A DNA stretch of 64,000 nt from DATAGF01 sp963834875 (GCA_963834875.1 CAWIDG010000001.1:62001-126000); one strand, 5' to 3'; positions 53,548 through 61,934 are shown, counted from the stretch's first letter. Made by a program: numbers and translations. The notes: generated by a model not told the origin, from the letters alone.

Positions 53548-53733
53548 ATGCAGCAACCGAGCCCACATCCAATCCTCCGCGATCAGGAGATCGCCGCGGC
53601 ACTCTTGATGGCCGGCATGATCGGGCCGGCCGTGCCGTCGAACACGGACGGCGTCACCACGCTTGCGTCGCGCAACGGCTCGCAAGATCCCGTCCGAGAC
53701 GGTTGGCACCTGGAGTTCGAGGAGGTCGAATGA
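53548..53733 (+). CDS. Small hypothetical protein
   Basis: A 61-residue protein with an excellent Shine-Dalgarno (AAGGAG, eight bases before ATG 53548), which decides against the upstream GTG at 53491. It reads MQQPSPHPILRDQEIAAALL, MAGMIGPAVPSNTDGV and ends DGWHLEFEEVE. No family is recognised. Its stop overlaps a second small frame by ATGA, so the two are coupled. A leader-like first half and polar second half could fit a peptide precursor, but nothing else supports that. Confidence 0.45.
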   Translation: MQQPSPHPILRDQEIAAALLMAGMIGPAVPSNTDGVTTLASRNGSQDPVRDGWHLEFEEVE

Positions 53734-53873
53734 CCACGACGGCACTCCCGCCGGACCATCCACGGCACACCCTCCCGTCCACGGCCGACACTCTTCCTCT
53801 GGCCCGACGAGGCCGGTCGGACGCTGGCGTGTACCGAGGGGAGGCGTCGAGTTCATCCCGAAGGGCCCGCTGA
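53730..53873 (+). CDS. Small hypothetical protein, translationally coupled
   Basis: A 47-residue frame starting MTTTALPPDHPRHTLPSTAD, overlapping the previous stop and preceded by GAGGAGG four bases before the ATG. Past residue ~25 another frame (LFLWPDEAGRTLACTEG) looks more protein-like, so an indel may be present and the real product longer. Function unknown. The aldehyde dehydrogenase remnant begins where it ends. Confidence 0.3.
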   Translation: MTTTALPPDHPRHTLPSTADTLPLARRGRSDAGVYRGEASSSSRRAR

Positions 53874-54340
53874 TCGGCGGCCGGCTCGTCCAGGCCGCCG
53901 GGCCCGCCCGCTCGCCGTCGAGGACCCGGCCACGGGCGAGGTCATCGCTCATCTGGCCGACGCCTCGCCCCAGGACTGCGTGGCCGCCCTCGAGTCCGCC
54001 GTCGCCGCCCAGGCCGGCTGGGCCGCCGGCGCGCCGCGAGCGGTCGCGCATTCTGCGCCCGGCCGCCGAGGGCCTGCGCCAGGAGATCGAGGCCCTGGCG
54101 CTGACGCTCACGCGTGAGATGGGAAAGCCACTCGCCGAGTCGGGCGCCGAGGTCGCGTTCGCCGCCGACTACCTCGATTGGTCGGCCGACCAGGCCCTCC
54201 ACATCGAGGGCCGCACGATCACCTCCCCGACGGTCAAAGCCGCCACCTTGTCGTCAAGGGCCCGGTCGGCCCTTGCCTCGTCATCACGCCGTAGAACTTC
54301 CCTCTGGCCGTGCCGGCGCGTAGCTGCTGGGGATCGACCG
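53866..54340 (+). pseudogene. Aldehyde dehydrogenase pseudogene (N-terminal third)
   Basis: Frames combine to give the start of an NAD(P)-dependent aldehyde dehydrogenase of the succinate-semialdehyde type: LIGGRLVQAA, HLADASPQDCVAALES, ILRPAAEGLRQEIEALALTL, TREMGKPLAESGAEVAFAAD and YLDWSADQALHIEGRTI. Near 54290 the conserved P-W-N-F-P stretch is P-stop-N-F-P: the Trp codon is TAG. The gene then breaks off before the catalytic Glu and Cys. The nonsense codon plus truncation show real decay. Confidence 0.75.
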
Positions 54341-54382
54341 CGGCTCGTCCCGCTTATACGCTGGCTGGCCAGACGACCGGAG

Positions 54383-55661
54383 ATGACAAACCGCCCCGCC
54401 CCACAGCGCATCGTCCTGGCCGACGGCCGCGAGGCGCTCGCAGTGGCCGCGAGCCGCACGACGAGCGGTGAGGACCTGGTGGCGGCGCTGGACCTGCCTC
54501 CGGCACGGGGCGTGGTCGTGCTCAACGGCGGCACCGAGGAGGTCGAGGGCCAGCTGAGGGAGCGCCTGTCCCTCGCCCTCGGGGGGGCTCTCGCCGACGT
54601 CGCCCGAGCGGATGCGCTGATCCTCGTGACGGGCGGGACGGACGCGGGAGTTTTCACCCTCCTCGGCGAGGGGCTTGCGGAGCAAGCCGCCGCCGGCATG
54701 CGTGGGGGTCGCGGTCGCGAGCCTCGTCGTCCCGCTGGCCGCGAGCCCGCCGTCGAGGGCGAGGAAAAACGACCGTGTCCCGCTCGAGCCGCATCACACG
54801 CACTTCGTCCTCGCCGACGGGGAGGAGTGGGGAGACGAGACACCGGCGCTCCTGGCGCTCCTGGGTGCACTCGACCGGGAGACCCCGAGTGTTGCCGTCA
54901 TCGCGGGCGGCGGCGACGTCACCCGCGTCGAGGCCCTTGGCCATGCCCAAGCCGGCCGCCCGCTGATCGTCCTCAGGGGCTCCGGGCGCTTCGCCGACGA
55001 GCTGTGCGCGTGGGCCGAGGGTGACCCGGCCGCCCCGCCTGCCCCGCCGGAGCTCGCGGAGCTGATCCGCGACCGCAAGGTCAACGTGGTCGCGCTCGAC
55101 GGCGAGCCCGATGGGCTCGCCCGCGCGGTGCGGAAGCGCGTGGCTGCCCGTCCCCCGTGGGGCCGGCCGGCCCTCGTCGCGCGCCTCCCGCGTCTGCGCG
55201 TTCCGCGGCGGGTCGAGCCGATCCTCCCGGGCCCGGCCCGGCAGGCTCATCCGGCCTTGGCGGACGACTTCCGTTTCCTCGATCGCGAGCTCATGCCCGT
55301 CTACGAGAGCGTGGAGCTCGAGGCGCGTCGCGCCCAGAACCAGTTCTGGATGGAGCAGCTCCTGCTCATTGTGGGCGGGGTGACGCTGACGGTCCTCGGC
55401 GTGGTACAGACCGCGCTGACCGGCCAGGCCTGGCCCGGGATCGTCGAGGCGGTGCTCGGGGGGCTCGTCTCGGCCGTCGCGCTCCGCGCCCGTGAGCTGA
55501 ACGCGCGCGAGCGCTACATGGGCAGCCGCCTCAAGGCGGAGCGGCTCAAGAGCGAGTACTTCCTCTACCTGGGGCGGTCCGGCGACTACGAGACCGACGG
55601 GGACGCGGAGCACGCCCTGCGCCGCCGGGTCGTGCAGATCGAGACCGACCCAGCGTCGTGA
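54383..55661 (+). CDS. LSDAT(SLOG)-SLATT fusion protein (frame broken at about 54695)
   Basis: About 425 residues. The N-terminal ~250 residues form a prokaryotic LSDAT domain (SLOG family, related to TRPM sensors): VVVLNGGTEEVEGQLRERL, ADALILVTGGTDAGVFTLLG, CVGVAVASLVVPL, VPLEPHHTHFVLADGEEWGD, VAVIAGGGDVTRVEALGHAQ and RPLIVLRGSGRFADELCAWA. These Gly-rich loops bind nucleotide-like ligands in the SLOG superfamily. The C-terminal part is a SLATT (DUF4231-like) two-helix module: FWMEQLLLIVGGVTLTVLGV, VEAVLGGLVSAVALRA and RLKAERLKSEYFLYLG. Published comparative genomics predicts SLOG/SLATT pairs as nucleotide-triggered membrane effectors in defence. A second SLATT gene overlaps its stop. Confidence 0.82.
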
Positions 55662-56150
55662 GCGACGAGCGGCAGCGTCAGTTCCTCGCGCTGTACGGAC
55701 GCTGGCGCGCCGACGATCAGCTTCGCTGGTACACGGCCCGACTCGACGAGTTCACCCGCGCCCGCGCGCAGGCGATCACGCTCACCGGCATCCTGCTGAT
55801 CCTCACCACGACGTCGAGTGCCCTCGCCGCCGCCGACGCCGCCGGCCAGCGCACGCTGTGGGCCGTCCTCGCCACGCTGTTCCCGGCGCTGTCCACCGCG
55901 CTGGCGGCATACGTCGCGCTTCATGGATACCACCGGGTCGCCAAGCTCTACGACGACGCCGTCGGCTCGCTCCCGGGGGCTGCGCGTCAACCAGCCTCAC
56001 ACGGCGCCCGGGTCGGGGTTTGCGGAGCAGGAGAGGATTGGCGAGTACGTCGCGAGCGTCGAGGGGATCTTGCGCCGCGAGCAGGGCCAGTGGGGCCAGC
56101 TCGCGAGCGAGGCGCGTCAACCCCCCCCCGGTGAGGATGGCGCGAGCTGA
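55658..56150 (+). CDS. SLATT domain two-helix membrane protein (frame broken at about 55975)
   Basis: About 163 residues. It starts with GTG in the previous stop: RQRQFLALYGRWRADDQLRW, YTARLDEFTRARAQAITLTG, helix ILLILTTTSSALAAA, helix LWAVLATLFPALSTALAAYV, then HGYHRVAKLYDDAVGSL and, in another frame, FAEQERIGEYVASVEGILRR, EQGQWGQLASE. The N-terminal helix, two membrane helices and C-terminal coiled segment match SLATT effectors that are thought to form membrane pores when their SLOG partner senses a ligand. With the upstream fusion it forms a two-gene module. Confidence 0.75.
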
Positions 56151-56751
56151 GGGTCCCGCGGCGACCGATGGCAGCGCATCACCGCATCGCTCATGGCGCG
56201 CCCACCTGCCCCCGGTCGCCCAAGGCGGTACGGCAAGGAAGTGCCCGAGCAGGAGGGCGTGACGGGCGCCTTCACCGCGGAGGGCGAGCAGTGCTAGGAG
56301 CGGACCCGCTCGGGAGCATCCTCGCGCCGTCTGAAGGGTGAGGAGGGCGTGACTCGTCTGGGACAGAGAGCGAACCCGATAGAGCCGAAAGGGACTGTGC
56401 CCCGCCTGCCGGCACAGAACTGAAGGCCGTGCTCGTGCGGTTCCCCGCGGCGAGGACGGCCAGGGTCGCCGGTGCGGGTCGCCCTTCGCCAAGGGAGGCG
56501 GCCCCTCTCTACAAAGCCCCCGGCCGTGGACCGCGAAGCAATCGCCTCACCGTCGTGCGCAACCCGATCGGTACCGCCGTGCGCGGGGAGGCGAAAGCAG
56601 CCCTCCCCCAGCGCCTCTACCGAGAGCCGGGAGCGCGCCGCTCCTCCACAGCACCACGCCGAGGCCGTGCGCCGCGCTTCCGGCTCAAGCTGTCGGTGAT
56701 CTCGCCGGCTGATTGGCGTCACCCGGGCGCTGGGTCCCGGTGCAGGGGCCT
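56151..56751. other. Gene-poor stretch between the SLATT gene and the LuxR regulator
   Basis: I find no convincing gene here on either strand. Open frames are short and of Ala/Arg/Ser composition, and local GC is somewhat lower than in neighbouring genes. An element GAGGGCGTGAC occurs twice (near 56255 and 56345). The last bases hold the GCAGGGG Shine-Dalgarno and a TATGAT next to the LuxR start. Confidence 0.4.
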
Positions 56752-58435
56752 ATGATCGCCAGGTGGCGCAGCGACGCCGAGCCCTCTCTGGAAGCCGGCC
56801 GGGCCGCGCTGGAGGCGGGAGAGTGGTCAGCGGCCAAGTCGGCGTTCGAGGCGGCGGTCGAGCGGGCCCCGACGGGGGAGGCGCTGCTGGGGCTGGGTGA
56901 GGCGGTCTGGTGGCTGGGAGACGTGGCGGAATCCGTCCGCTATCGGGAGAGCGCCTACGCGGAGTTTCGGCGCGGGAACGATCCCGCTCAGGCGGCGGCC
57001 GTCGCGGTTCGGCTCAGCCTCACCTACCGCGCGAACCTCGGCAACCGCGCCGCCTCGGCCGGGTGGCTGGCGCGCGCGGCGCGCCTGGTCAACGAGTTCG
57101 AGCTCGCGCCACTCGCCGGCTGGGTCGCGCTGATCCGGGCCGGTGGGAGCGCTGACCCGGCCGAGGCCGAGCAACTGGCCGGAGAGGCGCTCGAGAGCGC
57201 TCGCAGGTTCACCGACGCCGACCTGGAGCTGTGCGCCCTCAGCCAGATCGGCTCCTCGCTCGTCACGATGGGCAGGGTCGCGGAGGGGATCGAGCTGCTG
57301 GACGAGGCGATGGCCGGCTCACTCGGCGGCGAGGGCGGCAGCCTGAACACGGTGGTGTTCACGAGCTGCCAGATGATGATCTCGTGCAGCCGCGCCGCCG
57401 AGTACGAGCGGGCAGGCGAGTGGATCCGCGCCGCCGACGATTTCACCGGGCGCTACGGATGCCCCTTCCTCTACACGGTCTGCCGCACCCTCTACGGAGG
57501 GGTCTTGTTCTCCACGGGCCGCTGGGCGCAGGCCGAGGAGGAGCTCATGACCGCCCTGAGGATGTCAACGCCCGCCCAGCGCACATTCCGCGGCGAGGCC
57601 CTGGCCAAGCTCGCCGAGCTGCGCCTGGCCCAGGGGCGCATCGAGGAGGCGGAGCGCCTGGTCGAGGGCTTCGAGGACCACCCCGCCGCCGCCGTCGCGA
57701 TCGGAGCGATCCACCTCGCGCGGGGCGAGCCGGGGCAGGCCGCGGCGATTCTGCGCCGACGCGCGAGCGGCCTCGAGGAGCGGAGCCTCGAGAGCGCCGC
57801 GCCGCTGGAGCTGCTGGTCGAGGCCGAGGTCGCCCAGGGCGCGACCGACGCGGCCGCCGCGAGAGCCAACCGGCTCGCCGAGCTGGGCGCCGGCCTCGGT
57901 TGCGACGCGGTCGTCGCCCGGGGCGAGCGTGCCCTTGGACGCGTGCTCACCGCGGCCGGAGATGCCGTGGCCGCGAAGCTTCACCTGGAGAGCGCCCTCG
58001 CCGCGTTCTGCCGGCTCGAGATGCCGCTCGAGGCGGGTCGCACCCGCCTCCTCCTCGCGGCCATGCTCGGCGATGCCGACCGCGACGCCGCCATCGCGGA
58101 GGCCCGCAGCGCTCTCGCCGCCTTCGAGGATCTCGGGCGCCGCCCATCATGCGAACGCGGCGGCGTCGCTCCTGCGCTCGCTGGGGGTGACGGCGAGTCG
58201 CTCCGGGCGACGAAGCGTCGGCGGGCCGACGGTACTTACACCGCGCGAGCTCGAGGTGCTGAGGCTCATCGGCGAGGGGCTGTCCAACCGGGAGATGGCG
58301 GAACGCCTCTTCGTGACCCGCAAGACCGTCGAGCACCACGTGGCGCGAGTGCTCTCGAAGCTCGAGCTGAGAAGCCGTGCCGAAGCCGCCGCCTACGCGG
58401 CGCGCAACCTCGAACGAGATTTCGCCACCGACTAG
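56752..58435 (+). CDS. LuxR-family regulator with TPR-like N-terminal domain (frame broken at about 58145)
   Basis: About 560 residues. From ATG 56752 (AGGGG five bases upstream) the protein is a run of helical TPR-like repeats: AGRAALEAGEWSAAKSAFEA, LLGLGEAVWWLGDVAESVRY, LCALSQIGSSLVTMGRVAEG, LAKLAELRLAQGRIEEAERL. After the shift the C-terminal LuxR helix-turn-helix is LTPRELEVLRLIGEGLSNRE, MAERLFVTRKTVEHHVARVL and SKLELRSRAEAAAYA. No AAA or receiver domain precedes the repeats. It probably activates nearby genes in response to an unknown signal; the monooxygenase-like gene 96 bases downstream is a candidate. Confidence 0.82.
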
Positions 58436-58531
58436 GGGTTTCTGCCGACGTCTCATCGGCGCGAGCCCGGGATGCTCGGGGGGCGGATCGGATGCGTTCC
58501 GCGACATCCCGCGCGACAGGAGGTGGTCGAG

Positions 58532-58849
58532 GTGCTCGTGCAGATCGTTCGTTACAGGTCCCGCCTCACCGACGAGGACGTCCTCGCGACGGTGGAATCG
58601 AGGGCTACGGAGTACCTGGCGGTCCCAGGGCTCTTGCAGAAGTACTACCTGCGGTTTCCCGAGACCGGCGAGCACGGAGGCGTCTATCTCTGGGCCTCGA
58701 GGGAGTCCTTCCAGGGGTTCCGTGAGTCCGAGCTTGCGCGCACCATCCCGGACGCGTACCGGGTCGAGGGGCCGCCGCACGTCGAGCTCGCCGACGTCTC
58801 CAAGGTGCTGCACCCGAGGTGCGCGACGCAACGACAGGAGCAGCCATGA
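58532..58849 (+). CDS. YdhR/antibiotic-biosynthesis-monooxygenase-like protein
   Basis: A 105-residue ferredoxin-like-fold protein: VLVQIVRYRSRLTDEDVLAT, YLAVPGLLQKYYLRFPETGE, HGGVYLWASRESFQGFRESE and YRVEGPPHVELADVSKVL. This is the pattern of YdhR-like small monooxygenases and related proteins, usually dimers. The GTG at 58532 has AGGAGG eight bases upstream, which decides the start. It overlaps the following lipoprotein gene by ATGA. A distant relative lies at 60992-61321 on the other strand. Substrate unknown. Confidence 0.7.
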   Translation: MLVQIVRYRSRLTDEDVLATVESRATEYLAVPGLLQKYYLRFPETGEHGGVYLWASRESFQGFRESELARTIPDAYRVEGPPHVELADVSKVLHPRCATQRQEQP

Positions 58850-59112
58850 CCGCCGTTTCGACTCCACGCGCCCGTCTGATTCGCCGGTGCGGCCGTTTCG
58901 GAGCCATCGTCGTCGCCGGCATGCTTCTCTCGGCTGGCGTCCTCGCCGGTTGCGGAGACTCCTCGGATCCCAGCGCGGCCGATAAGGTCACGTCGCTTGC
59001 AACCGAGGTTGAGGCCGACTCGGCCCTCCCTGCCGCGCGCACCTACGCGAACCCGGACGTCAACCGTGAGCGCGCCTGGGAGAAGCCGGGAGTCCACCCG
59101 AACGACCCATAG
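58846..59112 (+). CDS. Small lipoprotein
   Basis: An 88-residue protein with a basic start, a hydrophobic stretch (AIVVAGMLLSAGVLAGCGDS) and a clear lipobox LAGC, so Cys is lipidated and the short mature part is anchored outside the membrane. GGAG lies upstream and the ATG overlaps the previous stop. The tail reads NPDVNRERAWEKPGVHPNDP, ending at TAG. The same frame stays open for 38 more codons after the TAG. Function unknown. Confidence 0.65.
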   Translation: MTAVSTPRARLIRRCGRFGAIVVAGMLLSAGVLAGCGDSSDPSAADKVTSLATEVEADSALPAARTYANPDVNRERAWEKPGVHPNDP

Positions 59113-59229
59113 CCCGAGGTGCGCGACGCACGCCTGAGGCAGATGGCCGAGGTGACCCGCCGGCCGGGAGCCACGCAGCAATGGGCGAGCCTCGCCACGG
59201 ACGACCCCGAATGCCCCGTCACGCGATGA
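59113..59229 (+). other. In-frame open continuation after the lipoprotein amber codon
   Basis: Directly after the TAG of the lipoprotein the same frame continues as EVRDARLRQMAEVTRRPGAT then QQWASLATDDPECPVTR to a TGA at 59227-59229. The composition is protein-like. It could be the former C terminus cut off by a nonsense mutation or a separate tiny frame. The TGA overlaps the ATG that begins the trpS fragment. Confidence 0.35.
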
Positions 59230-59279
59230 ACCGCCTCCTCGACGCGCCGCAGGAGGAGGTCGACGCCGTCTACCGCGGC
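59230..59279 (+). pseudogene. Internal fragment of trpS (50 bases)
   Basis: This stretch matches 40711-40760 of trpS at 48 of 50 positions; both differences are silent (GTT/GTC, GCG/GCC). It encodes RLLDAPQEEVDAVYRG, the same reading frame as in trpS, and nothing of trpS on either side. It is a scar of duplication or of a second trpS copy. Confidence 0.85.
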
Positions 59280-59317
59280 ATGATCGGCTCCGGAATCGGA
59301 CCGTGCACCGGTCTTGC

Positions 59318-60037
59318 TCAGCCGGAGAACCGTCGCGCGTCGTCGGCCGCGTAGGCCGCGACGGTCCGGTCCGCCGCCGCCGTCCGCTCGAGCCGGGCCA
59401 CGACGTCGGCGAGCCGGGCGGCGGGCAGAGCGCAGGTCATCTCGTCGTTCGCCATCCCGGTCCGCACCCGGGAGAGCTGACAGCCGACGCTTGCCGCCGC
59501 CTCGCCGCGCTCCTTGGCGACCGCGATGATGTGGCATTGCGGCTTGCCCTCCACCCGGAGCCCGGGGATGGCGTCGGACAAGACCATCAGCTGGCGTGCC
59601 GTCAGGCGGAGCAGGATCACGTCCGGATCGTGTGGCGTCTCGGCGAGCGGGCCATAGGTCACGGCCGCAGGCCTTGTGCGCACGACGGGGATCTCCCGCA
59701 CGACGTCCATCGTCACCCAGCCGCTCTTGAGCAGGGCTGCAACGTCAGCGTTCCCCGCGACGTCGTCCAGGGACTTCATCCCGTGCGTCAGCGAGCCGAC
59801 GCTGCAGTTGCCGTGGTCCTCCGGGAGGGTCGTGAACGTCCTCTCCGTGCACCTCATCCAGAACACGCACCCGGCCGAGACGCGTCCCGTGCGCCCGTCG
59901 GGCGCCGGCGGCGGCATGGGCGCCTCGTAGCGCTCGACGGCCGGGACGGTGTCATGGAAGGTGATCGCGATGGGGGGAACGCGCGTGGCCAGGGCCCGCC
60001 GAAGGCCATCGGCCAGCCCTTTCCAGTCCTCTCTCAT
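59318..60037 (-). CDS. DUF169 family protein
   Basis: A complete 239-residue protein of the DUF169 family: LRRALATRVPPIAITFHDTV, AGCVFWMRCTERTFTTLPED, HGNCSVGSLTHGM, ILLRLTARQLMVLSDAIPGL, and ERGEAAASVGCQLSRVRTGM. Conserved cysteines in the CVFWMRC, NCSVG and GCQLSR stretches suggest metal or cofactor binding, but the family has no assigned reaction. It is followed on the same strand, upstream, by a MerB-like gene. Confidence 0.78.
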   Translation of the reverse strand: MREDWKGLADGLRRALATRVPPIAITFHDTVPAVERYEAPMPPPAPDGRTGRVSAGCVFWMRCTERTFTTLPEDHGNCSVGSLTHGMKSLDDVAGNADVAALLKSGWVTMDVVREIPVVRTRPAAVTYGPLAETPHDPDVILLRLTARQLMVLSDAIPGLRVEGKPQCHIIAVAKERGEAAASVGCQLSRVRTGMANDEMTCALPAARLADVVARLERTAAADRTVAAYAADDARRFSG

Positions 60038-60109
60038 CCAACGCCCCCCGGATTCCTCTCGGTGGCGCGAACGGGTCGGGGGACGGCGAGCACGCCGGCC
60101 CGTTCGCGA

Positions 60110-60796
60110 CTACTCCTGCATGGACGCCATGAGATCCTTGAACAGCGCTTCCTGCCGCGGGTAGTAGTCGGCCCTCCGCCGCTCGGAGAACAAGGGGTGG
60201 GCCGACATGGCGACGATGGCCTCCACGGGGAGAAGTTGGCCCAGCTCGGAGTCGAAGCGGCTCCAATCCCTCGCGTCGGCGTCCGAGCGGAACATGTTCA
60301 TTTCGTTGCAGGCGTAGGCGAGGGAGACCTCGCCCTCGCTGAAGGGGGTCGTGATCCGGTCGAACGGGTGGTTGATGAGCACCACGGCCGTCGGCGGGTC
60401 GAGCTCGAGGATCTCGCCGTCCTTGATGCGGACCGTGATGGCCGTGCCGGTCGTGGGGCAGCGGCTCTCGATCAGGACCTCTTGGCCCGGGAACATCCGT
60501 GGCGCGGCGAGCACCTCGACGCCGCACTGGCCGAACCACTTCTGCTCGCCGCCGACGGTGATGCGGTGGTGGTTGGGGATGTTCGAGAACGGCGCCCACG
60601 AGGAGACGTAGTCTGTCTCCGGCGCGAACCAGCAGGCGAGCGAGTGCTCCGCCGCCTCGTGCTGTGCCTCGCACGCCTCGTCCGGCGTGACCCCGAGAGC
60701 CGACCCGAGTTCGGTGTAATGCGGGGAGTGGCCCGTATCGACGAACCCCTGGGTGGTCTCGTTGAAGGCCCTCTTTCGCAGCTGCTCGCTGGCCAT
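60110..60796 (-). CDS. Alkylmercury-lyase (MerB)-like protein
   Basis: A 228-residue protein from ATG 60796 (AAGGAG five bases upstream). The core GGEQKWFGQCGVEVLAAPRM, IESRCPTTGTAITVRI and LAYACNEMNMFRSDADARDW resembles MerB, which cleaves carbon-mercury bonds with two Cys and one Asp. Both Cys positions seem present (FGQC and YAC), but the catalytic Asp position (C-x-x-D) reads C-G-V-E. The protein may therefore act on another substrate. No merR, merA or transporter gene is nearby. Confidence 0.62.
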   Translation of the reverse strand: MASEQLRKRAFNETTQGFVDTGHSPHYTELGSALGVTPDEACEAQHEAAEHSLACWFAPETDYVSSWAPFSNIPNHHRITVGGEQKWFGQCGVEVLAAPRMFPGQEVLIESRCPTTGTAITVRIKDGEILELDPPTAVVLINHPFDRITTPFSEGEVSLAYACNEMNMFRSDADARDWSRFDSELGQLLPVEAIVAMSAHPLFSERRRADYYPRQEALFKDLMASMQE

Positions 60797-60991
60797 CGAC
60801 GCTCCTTCCCCCTTCAGGCGTCTTTCGACTTCCATACACCACGGCGAGAAACCCTGGCAAGCCGGGCGTTGATGTCCATCAGAAGGTCAGGGCGCCGAAC
60901 GCCCGATCCCGGTCGCCGAGGAAACGGGGCTGCCCTCGACCGCCAGCACGAGCGAGTCCTCGCATCGGCGGATCGAGCCCCTGGGTCGCGG

Positions 60992-61321
60992 CTACCGGGC
61001 CACGGCCGCGGCCATCACGTCGACGCCGGGCTGGGTGACCCGGGTGAGGTCCTCGTAGACGCCGAAGTCCCTGGCGACGATGTCCGTGAAGTGCGGGAAG
61101 GCCGCGACCGTGGCGAACAGCTCCGACGCGAGGTAGCCCTCCATCGACTCGCGGTCGCGGAAGAGGTAGACGCCGCCGTAGGTGCCCTCGTGCGGGGCCA
61201 GCCAGACCTTGGCCATCAGGCCCGGGAGCTCCGCGAACGCCGGCGCCATCTCGGCGCAGGCCGCGCGGTAGCCCTCCTCGTCCATGTCGGCCAGGCGGAA
61301 GTTGATGATCAGGACGTGCAC
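60992..61321 (-). CDS. Monooxygenase-like small protein (YdhR/ABM fold)
   Basis: A 109-residue protein: MHVLIINFRLADMDEEGYRA, FAELPGLMAKVWLAPHEGTY, GGVYLFRDRESMEGYLASEL and FPHFTDIVARDFGVYEDLTR. It shares the GGVYLF/W-x-x-RES block with the protein at 58532. It is likely a small dimeric alpha/beta-barrel protein; the substrate is unknown. GTG start; overlaps the upstream small gene by 13 bases, so it is the last gene of a three-gene minus-strand run. Confidence 0.65.
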   Translation of the reverse strand: MHVLIINFRLADMDEEGYRAACAEMAPAFAELPGLMAKVWLAPHEGTYGGVYLFRDRESMEGYLASELFATVAAFPHFTDIVARDFGVYEDLTRVTQPGVDVMAAAVAR

Positions 61322-61524
61322 GGGACTCCTCCGTGGTCGGCGCGGGCGAGGCCGGCGTCGTAGTCGGCGAGGACGCGCTCGAGCATCTCCCGGGCCTCGG
61401 CGGGGGCCTGCGGGTCGGCGCGCATCAGCGAGAGGGCCATGCGCGCCCCCGCGGCCAGCGCCGAGAGCTCCTGGGAGGTGGCGACGAGCGTGACGACGTT
61501 CGCCCGCGTGCGTGTGATGCGCAC
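61309..61524 (-). CDS. Small hypothetical protein
   Basis: A 71-residue frame from GTG 61524: RITRTRANVVTLVATSQELS, ALAAGARMALSLMRADPQAP and AEAREMLERVLADYDAGLAR. Helical and of normal composition, no known family. It begins eight bases after the AhpD-like gene and overlaps the monooxygenase-like gene, so it belongs to that run. Confidence 0.5.
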   Translation of the reverse strand: MRITRTRANVVTLVATSQELSALAAGARMALSLMRADPQAPAEAREMLERVLADYDAGLARADHGGVPCTS

Positions 61525-61532
61525 CGCCGTGG

Positions 61533-61934
61533 TCAGGCGGGGGCGGGCGCTGCGGCCTGCGAGCGCACGTAGGCGGCGATCTGCTCGAACTCGGCCCGGA
61601 ACGTCTCCTCGTCCACCAGCAGGGTGTTGAGGTAGGTGCTCCAGCCCATCGTGTGCTTGGCCATGAGCGCGGCCTCGGCGATCTCCTCGTCGGTGGCGCC
61701 GAACAGGCGCGCCGTCTCGGCGTGGAAGAAGGCGCAGTAGCGGCAGCGGGTGGCGCCCGACACGGCGAGCCCGATGAGCTCCTTGTACTTGTTGGGGATG
61801 GCGGTCTCGGAGAGCTCGAGGGCCTTGAAGCTCTCCCACTCGCTCCCGATCAGGGTGTCCGGGACCTCCGCGAAGAAGCTCGGCACGAGGCCGAGGGTCT
61901 CGCGGATGTCCGCCTCGACGGCGGCGCGGGACAT
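61533..61934 (-). CDS. AhpD-like carboxymuconolactone decarboxylase family protein
   Basis: A 133-residue helical protein: RETLGLVPSFFAEVPDTLIG, KYKELIGLAVSGATRCRYCA and FFHAETARLFGATDEEIAEA. The C-x-x-C-x-x-x-H motif (CRYCAFFH) is the redox site of AhpD-like peroxidases. Members reduce peroxides or act as decarboxylases. ATG 61934 is preceded by AGGAG. It heads the three-gene minus-strand run, divergent from scpA. Confidence 0.82.
   Translation of the reverse strand: MSRAAVEADIRETLGLVPSFFAEVPDTLIGSEWESFKALELSETAIPNKYKELIGLAVSGATRCRYCAFFHAETARLFGATDEEIAEAALMAKHTMGWSTYLNTLLVDEETFRAEFEQIAAYVRSQAAAPAPA

Noticed and set aside
56751..56765. TATGAT as a -10 box giving a leaderless GTG at 56763
   Set aside because: That GTG is out of frame with the LuxR gene, and ATG 56752 has a good Shine-Dalgarno, so the TATGAT is probably chance.
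59303..61363. Plus-strand 686-codon frame opposite DUF169 and MerB-like genes
   Set aside because: It is rich in Arg, Gly, His and Asp from reversed codons, has no motif, and runs antisense to three well-supported genes.
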